Positions 10,126 through 20,358 of a stretch of DNA of 64,000 nucleotides are shown here, piece after piece (within the stretch, counting starts at the first letter, position 1; each line of letters begins with the position of its first letter). Origin of the DNA: Seminibacterium arietis. Lineage in GTDB: Bacteria; Pseudomonadota; Gammaproteobacteria; Enterobacterales; Pasteurellaceae. Location: NCBI RefSeq assembly GCF_042675725.1, contig NZ_JBHTJN010000011.1, forward strand, positions 62,001 through 126,000, written 5' to 3'. The translations under genes were made by a program, and so were the position numbers. The notes under the pieces were generated by a model. It saw only the letters and a list, made by a program, of their open reading frames with translations, was not told the origin of the DNA and ran no database searches.

Positions 10126-11066
10126 ACTTTTTCCTTAATTTTTAATTTATTTTGTTTTTCCAATTCTATAGGTAAACGAGTTAAATAAGTATCCATAATT
10201 TCTTGTTGTAAAATAAATGCATATCTTAAATCACAAGTAAATTTCAATGTAATATAAGGTTTTTCATCAGGGTGAATAATAGTGAAAGGTTTATGCGATG
10301 GAATATCAAACCCTTCTGTTTTCTTCAACTCTTTCTTCTAATTATTTAATTTATCACCACGGCAACGATCCATGATCGTAATTTCCTCTGCAATTTCTTT
10401 TAACAATTGAGAAGCTGTTAATAATTCGCTACGATGATCTACATAAACATTAATAAAATGAGTTGTGTAATTTCCTAATTTTGTTAAGACAGTTAATTCG
10501 TTAGTTAAAAAATTTCCATTCGGAATAACAAATTCTTGCCCTGTATTTAAACCATCTTTTTTCGTCATTACTCTAGTAGTCAACATAGTACGATCAATTA
10601 CTGTTCCTACTTTACCCTTAAATTCAATCACATCGCCAATATTAAAACTTTTCACTATAAAAGAAGATGTAATGCTTAATAACATTTCTTTAAATGCAAC
10701 TACAATTGCCATAATTGCAAAAGAAATAGAAAAAAATGTGGTTTTAATTTCTTCTTTCCAGATGAGGAATAACCCAATAAAGACAAAAATAATTAATCCA
10801 TTACGTAAAAAAATAAACTTAACTCTATCTTTATCAATTTCTTCTAAAATCTCATCTTGTTCATTATGCTCAACATGTGTCTTTTTTGAATGATACTTAC
10901 GACGTAAAATAAAATAACAAATTAAACACGTAATCAAAAAGAGATAAGTAGTAATCATTTCACTGCTCAAAAGAAAGTCAGCCCAACTTTTATATTTCGC
11001 TGGCACTAAATGTTCTACTTGTTGTTCTGCATCAACTAGAATATCAGTTAATAAACTTGTTTCCAT
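10122..11066 (-). pseudogene. MscS-like small-conductance channel gene interrupted by in-frame TAG
   Basis: The first part (11066 to 10338) encodes 242 residues: membrane segments around residues 36-52 and 85-100, then a pore helix and beta domain with SFIVKSFNIGDVIEFKGKVG and FVIPNG, typical of MscS-family channels. It stops at TAG (10338-10340). The same frame then continues without shift from 10337 for 71 more codons (KKELKKTEGFDIPSHKP...), reading like the rest of the MscS C-terminal domain and ending at 10122 over the lolA start. The whole is 314 residues plus the amber codon. Nonsense mutation, suppressed stop or sequence error are all possible. The gene is inserted between ftsK and lolA, which are neighbours in E. 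coli. Confidence 0.75.
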
Positions 11067-11139
11067 GATGTTCTCTCTTTATTTATTTTGTATAAATGTT
11101 ATTAAGCATTAATTAGACAATGTGATTGATAAATAATTT

Positions 11140-14031
11140 TCAATATTCTGTACGATGAGCCAAAATTTCTCGTTTACCATTTTGCAATGGCGACACAATT
11201 CCCTGTTGTTCAAGTTGATCCATAATTCGTCCAGCGCGATTAAAACCTACTCGGAACCGACGTTGAACAGCTGATGTAGAAGTGGTACCTGTGCTAATCA
11301 CAAATTCCATTACTTGATCAAATAAATCATCAAGCTCATCATTATCAAAAGTGCGGTCATGTTTATCATCATTTTCATCAGCACCGTCTAAAATACTCTC
11401 AATATAATCAGGTTTACCTCTAGCTCTCCAGTCATCTGCTACTCTTGATACTTCATCATCACTCATAAATGCCCCATGAACTCGTATCAGTTCTGATGAA
11501 CCTTGACCTGAGTACAACATATCACCTCGCCCTAATAATGCTTCAGCTCCCCCTTGGTCAAGAATCGTGCGAGAATCTATTTTGCTCGCTACAGTAAATG
11601 CAATCCGACTTGGAATATTGGCTTTAATTAACCCTGTGATCACATCAACAGAAGGTCGTTGAGTTGCTAAAATCAAATGAATACCAATAGCTCGTGCTTT
11701 TTGAGCAAGGCGTGCAATTAACTCTTCTACTTGTTTGCCTGCTACCATCATCAAGTCTGCAAATTCATCAACAATGACTACAATATAAGTTAACTTTTGT
11801 AACGGAGGAGGCAGAGTATCCATAGTATCGCCTGGTCGCCAAATTGGATTTGGAATTGGCATGTTCATTCTTTCATATTCATCTATTTTATCGTTATAGC
11901 CTTCTATATTTCTCACTCGCAAAGCTGATAGTAGTTGATAACGACGTTCCATTTCATCAACACACCAACGTAACGCATTTGCTGCTTTTTTCATGTCTGT
12001 CACTACTTCTGTTAGTAAATGAGGGATACCGTTATAAATTGATAACTCAACCACTTTTGGATCGATCATGATAAATTTAACTTGTTCAGGCTGAACACGA
12101 AATAGCAAACTTAAAATCATTGTATTCACACCAACAGACTTACCCGAACCTGTGGAACCTGCCACTAGTAAATGAGGCATTTTTGCCAAATCAACAATCA
12201 CAGGATTTCCGCTAATATCTTTTCCTAATGCCATAGAAAGAGGAGATTTTGCCTCTTTAAATTCGCGGCTATCCAACACGTCTCGTAATGGTACGATCTG
12301 TCGCTTCACATTTGGTGTTTCAATACCAATATAAGGTTTTCCCGCAATCACCTCTGCTACTCGAATTGAACGAAACATCAGTGCCCTAGCAAGATCTCGA
12401 TCAATATTCGTTACTTTGGCTGCTTTCACACCAGGTTGCAATTCTAATTCATAGCGTGTTACTACAGGTCCAACTAATGCATTTTTCACTGTTGCTTTTA
12501 TATTAAAATTGCGTAATTGTTGTTCAATATTTCTTGATGTTTCCACTAGTTCTTCTCTAGTGATCTCTTGTGCAACTGTTAAACGATGCTCTAATAAATC
12601 TAACGACGGCAAAGGTGTGGTCGGTTTATTGTTTACCGTAATTTTTTTCTGTAGTGCGGGATGAATTAGTGTTTCACCATAAGATTTGTATTTAGGTGTT
12701 GATAATATATTTTCCTCTGTTTCTGCTGTTTGCAAAAGTTTATCATCTTGTGTATCCACTGTATCGCTTGATTGAGATAGAATCCAAGCTAAAGCATCCT
12801 TAGCATCCAACACTTCAGATTGTTTTTCCATTTCGATCAAACGTTGCTTTTCTAAATTATCAAATTGCGTAGCTAATTGTTCAAAATTCTCTATCGAAAT
12901 CTGATTACTATCTTTGATAAGTGCGGTTATCTTTTCATCTGTTTTTTGTTTTAGTGGGATGCTAACATTTAAAGGTGAAGAATCATAAAAAATCGGTAAC
13001 ACATGGCTAAGCGTAGTGGCATCTTGCTCTTGCGTATGAGCAATTTTAGATGCTTTAGGCATGTTATTTGCTTCTAAAGAAACGTTTGGTAACTCATCAT
13101 ATTGTTCATGCGAATAAAGGGTTTTAGTAAAATTTAAAACATGATCCTCACTTGTCTTGATATGATCAGATAATTGAGATTCTCTTGTTATTCTATCTTC
13201 ACAGATTTCATTTGTACTTAACGTATCTGTTAGGTGCAAGTTCTTTATCTGTAATGAATTTTCTTGATCTTTATGAGTATTTTCATCTAATCCACTAATA
13301 TCAACAAAAGATTCTACATTTACTATATTGCTAGAATGCTCACTGAATTGAACATTCTGTTCTCTTTCCATTACGCTTTTGTCAACAATAATTTCTTCTA
13401 ATTCAAATTGTTGCTGATCCACAGCTTCTGGTTGAACATTCTCATCTGTAAGTTGATCATTATTTGTCATTGTCAGCCAACGATAAAAACGGAACAACAT
13501 TCCAATTAGCACTTGACCAGAACAACAAATAAAGCCAACTACCGTAAAAATAACAGCTCCTAATATTACTCCAACAAAATCAAGCTTAGGAAAGAAAAAC
13601 TGCACTAAAAAACCACCTAACACACCACCAGATAAATAGTAAGGTGTACTAGATAATAAAAAACTTGCCAACACGGTTAAACCGCACAATAACATCGCAA
13701 ATCCAAATAAATGAAATGATAATTTAGCCAAGGAAAAGTGCGGTATTTTTTTTGTCTTTATCCAATACAGAGGCAAGAAAAAGATAATAAATGGAAAAAT
13801 ATTACCAACTTGACCAAATAACACAAAAAATAAATCAATAATCCAAGCTCCCAAAGAACCTGCTTTATTAATAGTTTGATGTTGTGAAGATGAAACCGCC
13901 CACGAACTGTCCAATGGACTATAGCTTGACCATGCAAAAAGCAAATAAAGCCCTAAAAAGGCAATCAAAACCAATAAGCATTTTGATACATAAAATTTAG
14001 GATAAAAATGTCCTGTAATACGTTTAATCAT
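11140..14031 (-). CDS. ftsK: DNA translocase FtsK
   Basis: 963-residue divisome DNA pump that moves chromosome dimers to the XerCD/dif site. Four membrane segments occupy about residues 15-180. A glutamine/acid-rich linker runs to about 480. The RecA-like motor has Walker A GSTGSGKSVGVN and Walker B VIVDEFADLM. The C-terminal winged-helix gamma domain (about 900-963) contains TSTSAVQRRFRVGFNRAGRIMD and reads KOPS sites. The linker is shorter than in E. coli (1329 residues in total), which is usual for this family. Uptake signals occur in it. Confidence 0.97.
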   Translation of the reverse strand: MIKRITGHFYPKFYVSKCLLVLIAFLGLYLLFAWSSYSPLDSSWAVSSSQHQTINKAGSLGAWIIDLFFVLFGQVGNIFPFIIFFLPLYWIKTKKIPHFSLAKLSFHLFGFAMLLCGLTVLASFLLSSTPYYLSGGVLGGFLVQFFFPKLDFVGVILGAVIFTVVGFICCSGQVLIGMLFRFYRWLTMTNNDQLTDENVQPEAVDQQQFELEEIIVDKSVMEREQNVQFSEHSSNIVNVESFVDISGLDENTHKDQENSLQIKNLHLTDTLSTNEICEDRITRESQLSDHIKTSEDHVLNFTKTLYSHEQYDELPNVSLEANNMPKASKIAHTQEQDATTLSHVLPIFYDSSPLNVSIPLKQKTDEKITALIKDSNQISIENFEQLATQFDNLEKQRLIEMEKQSEVLDAKDALAWILSQSSDTVDTQDDKLLQTAETEENILSTPKYKSYGETLIHPALQKKITVNNKPTTPLPSLDLLEHRLTVAQEITREELVETSRNIEQQLRNFNIKATVKNALVGPVVTRYELELQPGVKAAKVTNIDRDLARALMFRSIRVAEVIAGKPYIGIETPNVKRQIVPLRDVLDSREFKEAKSPLSMALGKDISGNPVIVDLAKMPHLLVAGSTGSGKSVGVNTMILSLLFRVQPEQVKFIMIDPKVVELSIYNGIPHLLTEVVTDMKKAANALRWCVDEMERRYQLLSALRVRNIEGYNDKIDEYERMNMPIPNPIWRPGDTMDTLPPPLQKLTYIVVIVDEFADLMMVAGKQVEELIARLAQKARAIGIHLILATQRPSVDVITGLIKANIPSRIAFTVASKIDSRTILDQGGAEALLGRGDMLYSGQGSSELIRVHGAFMSDDEVSRVADDWRARGKPDYIESILDGADENDDKHDRTFDNDELDDLFDQVMEFVISTGTTSTSAVQRRFRVGFNRAGRIMDQLEQQGIVSPLQNGKREILAHRTEY

Positions 14032-14067
14032 TATTTAAATTTAATTAGTATTTTGTTAATTTTTTGA

Positions 14068-14547
14068 TTATTTTAATTGCAAATAATTCGTTTGTTTTAC
14101 TTCTTCCATTACAACATAAGTGCGAGTGTCATTTACTCCAGGTAAACGCAATAAAGTTGTACCTAATAACTTACGATAAGCTGCCATATCTGCAACTCGA
14201 GTTTTTAATAAATAATCAAAGTCTCCTGAGACTAAATGACATTCTTGAATCTCATCAAGTTGTTGCACTGCTTCATTAAATTGTTCAAAAATATCAGGTC
14301 GTCCCCTCACTAGCGTAATTTCTACAATCACTAATAAAGGTGAATCCAATAATTCAGGATTCAGTAACGCTCGGTATCCCATGATAACACCCTGTCTTTC
14401 AAGGCGTTTTACTCTTTCTAAACAAGGTGTGGGAGATAACCCTACTTTTTTTGATAGGTCAATATTAGAAATTTTGCCATTGTGTTGTAATTCATCCAGA
14501 ATTTTCAAATCAATACTGTCAAGGGCTTTCATCGGTTTTTTCTCCAT
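14068..14547 (-). CDS. lrp: Leucine-responsive regulatory protein Lrp
   Basis: 159-residue Lrp/AsnC regulator, almost colinear with E. coli Lrp. The helix-turn-helix is SNIDLSKKVGLSPTPCLERVKRLE. The C-terminal effector domain has ECHLVSGDFDYLLKTRV and LRLPGVNDTRTYVVMEEVKQ. I place the start at ATG 14547 because AGGTGG lies 8 nt upstream; a GTG at 14559 would overlap that site. It binds leucine and controls amino-acid genes. It is upstream of ftsK as in E. coli. Confidence 0.95.
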   Translation of the reverse strand: MEKKPMKALDSIDLKILDELQHNGKISNIDLSKKVGLSPTPCLERVKRLERQGVIMGYRALLNPELLDSPLLVIVEITLVRGRPDIFEQFNEAVQQLDEIQECHLVSGDFDYLLKTRVADMAAYRKLLGTTLLRLPGVNDTRTYVVMEEVKQTNYLQLK

Positions 14548-14667
14548 AATATTTTCCACCTAGTAAAAAATAACGACTTATTCATATAAAACATGATAAT
14601 TTTACCGTATATCCCTATTTATTTAAAAAAATCTATCCCTATTCGTTGCAGTTTACAAGATTTTTCT

Positions 14668-16044
14668 CTAAAAATCATCTAAGGCATTCAGTGCATCTGC
14701 TAATTTTTTTACAGTAAAAACGTGCATATTAGCGATGGATTTCTTTGGTTTATTGGCAAAAGGAACAATAGCCCGACGAAATCCGTGTTTGGCGGCTTCA
14801 ATAATGCGTTCTTGACCACTGGGTACAGGTCGAATTTCACCACCTAATCCCACTTCACCAAAAATGACCAAATCTAATGGTAAAGGACGGCTACGAAAAC
14901 TGGAAATCAATGCCAATAACAAAGCGAGATCAGCACTAGTTTCTGTTACTTTTACACCTCCTACTACGTTAACAAAAACATCTTGATTAGACATCTGTAA
15001 ACCTCCATGACGGTGCAATACTGCCAATAATAATGCCAATCTATTTTGCTCTAATCCAACAGTAATCCTTCTTGGATTTGCTAGCATAGAATGATCAACT
15101 AAAGCCTGAATCTCTACTAACAATGGTCTAGTTCCCTCCCATAAGACCATTACTGAACTTCCTGCTGTTTGTTCTTCACTACGGCTTAAAAAAATTGCAG
15201 AAGGATTTTTCACTTCTCGCAAACCTTGCTCTGTCATTGCAAACACACCTAATTCATTCACTGCACCAAAGCGATTTTTATGACTGCGTAAAGTGCGATA
15301 ACGAGAATCAGCTTCGCCTTCTAATAAAATAGAACAATCAATACAATGTTCTAGCACTTTAGGTCCTGCCAATGTACCATCTTTAGTTACATGTCCCACC
15401 ATAATAACTGCAATTTGACGAGTTTTTGCATAACGAGTAAGAAAAGAAGCACATTCACGAACTTGAGCAACACTACCTGGAGAAGATTGAATATCAGACA
15501 AATGCATGACCTGAATAGAATCCACTACGATAATTTGTGGTTTAAGTTGATCAGCTAAATTACAAATTTGTTCCACTGACGTTTCTGACAACATATTTAA
15601 TTTTTCAGTTGGTAAACTTAAACGATTAGCTCGCATTGCTACTTGCTGTAACGATTCTTCTCCAGTCACATAAAGTGCGGTCATTTTTTCTGCTAAATTA
15701 CACATTACTTGAAGTAACAAAGTACTTTTGCCAGCACCAGGTTGTCCTCCAATCAAAATAGCACTACCTGGTACAATACCCCCACCCAATACACGATCTA
15801 ACTCATTAAAGCCACTGCCAAAACGGGGGACTTCTTGTAAACTAATTTGTGCAAGAGTTTGGATTTTTGCTTTCGTTTCCCCTGCGTATCCACTAAAACG
15901 ATCTCCTTTATTATTCTGTACAGAAACCAGCCGCACTTCACTGATAGTATTCCATGCTTTACAAGCTGAACACTGTCCTTGCCAGCGAGAAAACTCAGCT
16001 CCACAATCATTACATACATAAGCTCGTTTAGGTGATTTTGCCAT
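14668..16044 (-). CDS. radA: DNA repair protein RadA
   Basis: 458-residue RecA-like branch-migration protein (Sms). An N-terminal zinc finger has Cys pairs in YVCNDCGAEFSRWQGQCSAC (residues 9-28). Walker A is GGQPGAGKSTL (about 98). The RadA-specific KNRFG motif is present (about 255). A C-terminal Lon-protease-like domain follows. Full length. It promotes recombination intermediates in repair, and in naturally competent bacteria it also helps integrate transforming DNA, which fits a genome rich in uptake signals. Confidence 0.96.
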   Translation of the reverse strand: MAKSPKRAYVCNDCGAEFSRWQGQCSACKAWNTISEVRLVSVQNNKGDRFSGYAGETKAKIQTLAQISLQEVPRFGSGFNELDRVLGGGIVPGSAILIGGQPGAGKSTLLLQVMCNLAEKMTALYVTGEESLQQVAMRANRLSLPTEKLNMLSETSVEQICNLADQLKPQIIVVDSIQVMHLSDIQSSPGSVAQVRECASFLTRYAKTRQIAVIMVGHVTKDGTLAGPKVLEHCIDCSILLEGEADSRYRTLRSHKNRFGAVNELGVFAMTEQGLREVKNPSAIFLSRSEEQTAGSSVMVLWEGTRPLLVEIQALVDHSMLANPRRITVGLEQNRLALLLAVLHRHGGLQMSNQDVFVNVVGGVKVTETSADLALLLALISSFRSRPLPLDLVIFGEVGLGGEIRPVPSGQERIIEAAKHGFRRAIVPFANKPKKSIANMHVFTVKKLADALNALDDF

Positions 16045-16076
16045 TTTTTATTCTCTTAATTTAGGTTGATAATAAG

Positions 16077-16676
16077 TTAATTACAATTTTTTGCTAAGGC
16101 ATAACCTCGTTGGGCTTTGCTTAAATCATAAAATGCTACGTCTACTAAATTTAGCTTTTGTAAAAGTAAAAATAAATCTGCTTTTTCACCTTTTTTTAAT
16201 TCTAGTTCAATTTCACAAATTCTCTCTTTTACTGTTCCCGCACAAATCCACCCTAAATCTAATGCAATTTCAATTTCACTACAATTAGGCATTTTAACTA
16301 ACCATATAGTACGATGAAAATCTGTAGAAAAAACTGGTAATAAGGGTAGATTTATCCAGTCAAACTCTAGATTGTACTTTTTCACTAACTTGTTAAGATC
16401 TGGAGTGGAATCAGTTAAAGCGATATTATATTCAGAACGAATGTGTAATCCATTTTCTACTTCACCATTTGTTTTTAACGTTAATTCAAACTGTTGATTT
16501 TTTCCCCTAACTCTTAACCCCATTTTATGACTAGCAAAAAAATTATCCGCAGTATCATAATAACAATTAGTCAAAAATTGTTCTTCCTTTTGTAAAAAAG
16601 CAAATGAATCCATTTTTTTAATAAAATCGACCGCACTTTCTTCCGTTATCAACAATTTTAATTCAATTTCGTTCAT
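16077..16676 (-). CDS. CYTH domain protein, probable inorganic triphosphatase
   Basis: 199-residue protein with the CYTH signature EIELKL at residues 3-8 and a series of charged beta strands (GLRVRGKNQQFELTLKT, CEIELELKKGE) that form the triphosphate tunnel. E. coli YgiF has CYTH plus a CHAD domain; only CYTH is present here. Family members hydrolyse inorganic triphosphate with a divalent metal; the substrate here is inferred. It lies 32 nt upstream of radA on the same strand. An uptake signal interrupts the N-terminal region near 16631. Confidence 0.8.
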   Translation of the reverse strand: MNEIELKLLITEESAVDFIKKMDSFAFLQKEEQFLTNCYYDTADNFFASHKMGLRVRGKNQQFELTLKTNGEVENGLHIRSEYNIALTDSTPDLNKLVKKYNLEFDWINLPLLPVFSTDFHRTIWLVKMPNCSEIEIALDLGWICAGTVKERICEIELELKKGEKADLFLLLQKLNLVDVAFYDLSKAQRGYALAKNCN

Positions 16677-16852
16677 TTCAAAAAACTCTTTTAAATCAAT
16701 AATAATATTATTTTATAATGCCATGTGAATAATGATAAATATAACAATATTATGCTCTAAATCATCTTTTTTTCGATTAATTTATGAATTATTTTAAAAA
16801 ATAAGGTAATATGCTCGCAGAAATTACTACTACCATTTATAAGGAGTTTGTT

Positions 16853-17533
16853 ATGGCAGTCAATCATATTTTAGGATTATTTGCTCATTCCCCTCTGAAG
16901 CCATTACAGCGGCACTCAAATAAAGTAACAGAATGCTGTAATTTGTTAGTGGCATTTTTTGAGCACACATTTTCTGGAGATTGGGAAAAAGCTGAAGAAG
17001 TGCGGTATAAAATTTCAGAAACTGAACGTCGTGCAGACAGTTTAAAACGTGAAATTCGATTAAAATTACCACGCGGTTTATTTATGCCAATTGACCGTGT
17101 CGATCTACTCGAACTAGTGACCCAACAAGATAAACTTGCTAATTATTCCAAAGACATCGCTGGAAGAATGATTGGACGTCAATTTTCTTTTCCTGAAGAA
17201 ATGAAAGAGGATTTTATGAAATTTGTTCGTCGTAACTTAGATGCAGCGAAACAAGCTAATAAAGTTATCAATGAAATGGATAAATTGCTAGAAACAGGTT
17301 TCAAAGGTCGTGAATTAGATTTAGTAAATGACATGATTCAAGCTTTAGATGATATTGAAGATGATACTGATCATATGCAAATTCAATTACGCCAAATGTT
17401 ACGTAAAGTAGAAGATCAATACAATCCAGTTGATGTTATCTTTTTGTATCAAATCTTAGAATGGGTTGGAGTTGTTGCTGACCAAGCACAACGTGTAGGT
17501 TCTCGCATTGAGTTAATGTTAGCTCGCTCATAA
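16853..17533 (+). CDS. PhoU-like DUF47 protein (TIGR00153 family), Pit partner
   Basis: 226 residues, mostly alpha-helical, of the PhoU-like DUF47 family. The region ERRADSLKREIRLKLPRGLFMPIDRVDLLEL is characteristic. Start chosen at ATG 16853 because AAGGAG lies 7 nt upstream; an upstream ATG at 16811 lacks such a site. The gene is 25 nt ahead of pit on the same strand. This pairing is common, and the protein is thought to gate or regulate the phosphate transporter; that role is inferred from context. Confidence 0.88.
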   Translation: MAVNHILGLFAHSPLKPLQRHSNKVTECCNLLVAFFEHTFSGDWEKAEEVRYKISETERRADSLKREIRLKLPRGLFMPIDRVDLLELVTQQDKLANYSKDIAGRMIGRQFSFPEEMKEDFMKFVRRNLDAAKQANKVINEMDKLLETGFKGRELDLVNDMIQALDDIEDDTDHMQIQLRQMLRKVEDQYNPVDVIFLYQILEWVGVVADQAQRVGSRIELMLARS

Positions 17534-17558
17534 TTTTGTCATCATAAAGGATTAAACA

Positions 17559-18821
17559 ATGGAAATTATTCAAGAATATGGCACATTACTTGTCCTAGTT
17601 ACTGCAGTATTCGGTTTTTTTATGGCATTTGGTGTAGGAGCAAATGATGTATCAAATGCGATGGGAACATCTGTTGGTTCTGGAACGATTACAGCTAAAC
17701 AAGCAATTTTCATCGCAATGATTTTTGAATCTGCTGGTGCATATCTAGCAGGTGGAGAAGTAACAGAAACAATCAAAAGCGGTGTAATTAATCCAATGGA
17801 GTTTGTTGCTAATCCAGAAATTTTAGCTTTAGGCATGATGGCAGCTCTATTTTCATCTGGCTTATGGTTATTAATTGCTTCTAAAATGGGTTGGCCTGTT
17901 TCAACTACTCATACAATTATTGGGGCAATTGTCGGTTTTGCTTGCGTAACTGTTGGCAAACAGGCCGTTGACTGGAGCGAAATTCGTAATATTGTAGGTA
18001 GCTGGTTTATCACACCTGTAATCGCAGGAATTGTCGCTTATGGAATATTTTTCAGTACACAAAAATTAATTTTTGATACAGAAAAACCACTGGAGAATGC
18101 TCAAAAATTTGGTCCTTACTACATGGGCTGTACTATATTAATTTTATCCTTGGTCACAATGACAAAAGGTCTTAAACACGTTGGATTACATTTAACTGGT
18201 TTTGAAACAGCTATTATTTCTACTATCCTTGCTGGGATTTCTGTGGTTGCAAGCTACTTCTACTTTCGTAGTGAGAAGTTTGCACAAACAATAAGATCTG
18301 GAACTTTCGGTGGAGTAGAAAAAATATTCAGCATTCTAATGTTATTGACTGCTTGTGCAATGGCATTTGCCCATGGTTCAAATGATGTTGCTAATGCTAT
18401 TGGTCCTCTTTCTGCCGTAGTTTCTATTGTAGACAATGGTGGTGAAATTATGGCTAGAAGTCCGCTTGCTTGGTGGATTTTACCGTTAGGCGCAGCTGGA
18501 ATTGCTCTTGGCTTAATCGTGATGGGATACAAAGTAATGGCGACTATAGGTACAGGAATTACCGATCTCACTCCAAGCCGTGGTTTTGCAGCTCAATTTG
18601 CTACTGCTATCACTGTAGTTTTAGCATCAGGAACGGGATTACCAATTTCTACTACTCAGACACTCGTAGGAGCAATTTTAGGTATTGGTTTTGCTCGAGG
18701 TATTGCAGCTCTTAATCTCTCTGTAATCCGTAATATTGTTGCTTCTTGGATAATCACTTTACCTGTAGGTGCTTTTCTTGCTGTAATTATTTTCTATATA
18801 CTCAAAGCTATTTTTACTTAG
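17559..18821 (+). CDS. pit: Low-affinity inorganic phosphate transporter Pit
   Basis: 420-residue membrane protein of the PiT/PHO4 family, moving metal-phosphate complexes with protons. The duplicated family signature is visible: GVGANDVSNAMGTSVGSGTIT near residue 26 and AHGSNDVANAIGPL near 270, with SKMGWPVSTTHTIIGAIVGF and LPISTTQTLVGAILGIG as the second pair. About ten membrane segments. It forms an operon with the DUF47 gene. A hairpin terminator follows at 18861. Confidence 0.94.
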   Translation: MEIIQEYGTLLVLVTAVFGFFMAFGVGANDVSNAMGTSVGSGTITAKQAIFIAMIFESAGAYLAGGEVTETIKSGVINPMEFVANPEILALGMMAALFSSGLWLLIASKMGWPVSTTHTIIGAIVGFACVTVGKQAVDWSEIRNIVGSWFITPVIAGIVAYGIFFSTQKLIFDTEKPLENAQKFGPYYMGCTILILSLVTMTKGLKHVGLHLTGFETAIISTILAGISVVASYFYFRSEKFAQTIRSGTFGGVEKIFSILMLLTACAMAFAHGSNDVANAIGPLSAVVSIVDNGGEIMARSPLAWWILPLGAAGIALGLIVMGYKVMATIGTGITDLTPSRGFAAQFATAITVVLASGTGLPISTTQTLVGAILGIGFARGIAALNLSVIRNIVASWIITLPVGAFLAVIIFYILKAIFT

Positions 18822-18860
18822 AAAACGCTTAATTAAAAATAGCTAAGGTCTTAAATTTTT

Positions 18861-18890
18861 AAAACCACTCAAATTTTGAGTGGTTTTTCT
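18861..18890. terminator. Terminator between convergent pit and pntB
   Basis: AAAACCACTCAAA pairs with the TTTGAGTGGTTTT copy and ends in a T-run. The A-run on the other side makes it usable on both strands, for pit (plus) and pntAB (minus). Confidence 0.85.
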
Positions 18891-18905
18891 TAGTCTCTAT
18901 TATTT

Positions 18906-20351
18906 TTACAATGCCTTCAATATATCCTCTACACGTTCCTTAGCATCACCAAAAAGCATCTGTGTATTGTCTTTGAAAAATAATGGATTTTGCACCCCTG
19001 CGTAGCCAACCGCCATTGAGCGTTTGAACACAATTACATTCGCAGCTTTCCACACTTCTAATACTGGCATACCTGCAATCGGGCTATTTGGATCATCCAT
19101 AGCCGCAGGATTTACAGTATCATTCGCACCAATAACTAAAACTACATCTGTTTCTGCAAAATCGTCGTTAATTTCGTCCATTTCTAGCACTACATCATAA
19201 GGTACTTTTGCCTCTGCGAGTAATACGTTCATATGTCCAGGCAAACGCCCTGCCACAGGGTGAATACCAAAACGAACATTTACACCACGCTCACGTAATT
19301 TCTGCGTAATTTCAGCAACAGGATATTGGGCTTGAGCTACAGCCATTCCGTAGCCAGGTGTAATTATAACAGAACTTGCATTTTTTAACATTTCAGCAAC
19401 TTCTTCTGCAGTAGTTTCTCGATGCTCTCCCTGCTCTTCATCACTAGATATTTGAACATCATTACCAAATCCACCTGCAATGACACTAATAAAAGAGCGG
19501 TTCATTGCTTTGCACATGATATACGATAAAATCGCCCCAGATGATCCAACTAAAGCCCCTGTTACTATCAATAGATCATTACTTAACATAAAGCCCGCAG
19601 CAGCTGCTGCCCAACCAGAATACGAATTAAGCATTGATACTACAACTGGCATATCAGCACCGCCAATTGATGCCACTAAATGCCAACCAAATGCTAGTGC
19701 AATAATCGTCATTAATAAAACAGGGAAAATGTTATCAGGTGAGTTTAAAAAAGCTACCATTAATAACAGAGATACAATTACAGCCGTCAAATTAAGTTTA
19801 TGACGATGTGGTAGCATTAAGGCTTTAGAATTGATAATACCACGCAATTTACCAAATGCTACGATTGATCCAGTAAAAGTTACTGCTCCAATGAAAATCC
19901 CCAAAAACACTTCCACATTATGAATATTAGTTAATACTGCTTGCTCAGCATAATACTTAGCTTTAGCAGCATTCATCATTTCTCCACTAATTCCATCAGG
20001 AGCAGTAAATGGAGTAATATCGTGTAAACCAAAACTATTAAAACCGACTAAGACTGCTGCCAACCCAACAAAGCTATGTAAAATTGCTACTAACTCTGGC
20101 ATTTCTGTCATTTCTACTTTTAATGCACGATGAATACCAATAGTAGCTCCAATTATCATTGCAACAATGATCCACCCTTGACCATCTGTATTGTGGCTAA
20201 AAATAGTTGCAACTAATGCAATAGCCATACCTACAATGCCATATAGGCAACCCGCTTTAGCAGTTTCATGTTTAGAAAGACCTGCCAAGCTCATAATGAA
20301 AAGTAATGCCGATATAATATATGCAGCTTGTACTAAACCTTCAGACATCAT
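18906..20351 (-). CDS. pntB: NAD(P) transhydrogenase subunit beta
   Basis: 481-residue subunit of the proton-translocating transhydrogenase that makes NADPH from NADH using the proton gradient. The N-terminal half holds about nine membrane segments. The C-terminal NADP-binding domain III begins near residue 305 with VIITPGYGMAVAQAQYPV and includes VVLVIGANDTVNPAA and FKRSMAVGYAGVQNPLF. It starts 7 nt after the pntA stop, so the two are one transcript. Length close to E. coli PntB (462). Confidence 0.96.
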   Translation of the reverse strand: MMSEGLVQAAYIISALLFIMSLAGLSKHETAKAGCLYGIVGMAIALVATIFSHNTDGQGWIIVAMIIGATIGIHRALKVEMTEMPELVAILHSFVGLAAVLVGFNSFGLHDITPFTAPDGISGEMMNAAKAKYYAEQAVLTNIHNVEVFLGIFIGAVTFTGSIVAFGKLRGIINSKALMLPHRHKLNLTAVIVSLLLMVAFLNSPDNIFPVLLMTIIALAFGWHLVASIGGADMPVVVSMLNSYSGWAAAAAGFMLSNDLLIVTGALVGSSGAILSYIMCKAMNRSFISVIAGGFGNDVQISSDEEQGEHRETTAEEVAEMLKNASSVIITPGYGMAVAQAQYPVAEITQKLRERGVNVRFGIHPVAGRLPGHMNVLLAEAKVPYDVVLEMDEINDDFAETDVVLVIGANDTVNPAAMDDPNSPIAGMPVLEVWKAANVIVFKRSMAVGYAGVQNPLFFKDNTQMLFGDAKERVEDILKAL

Positions 20352-20358
20352 TTACTCC

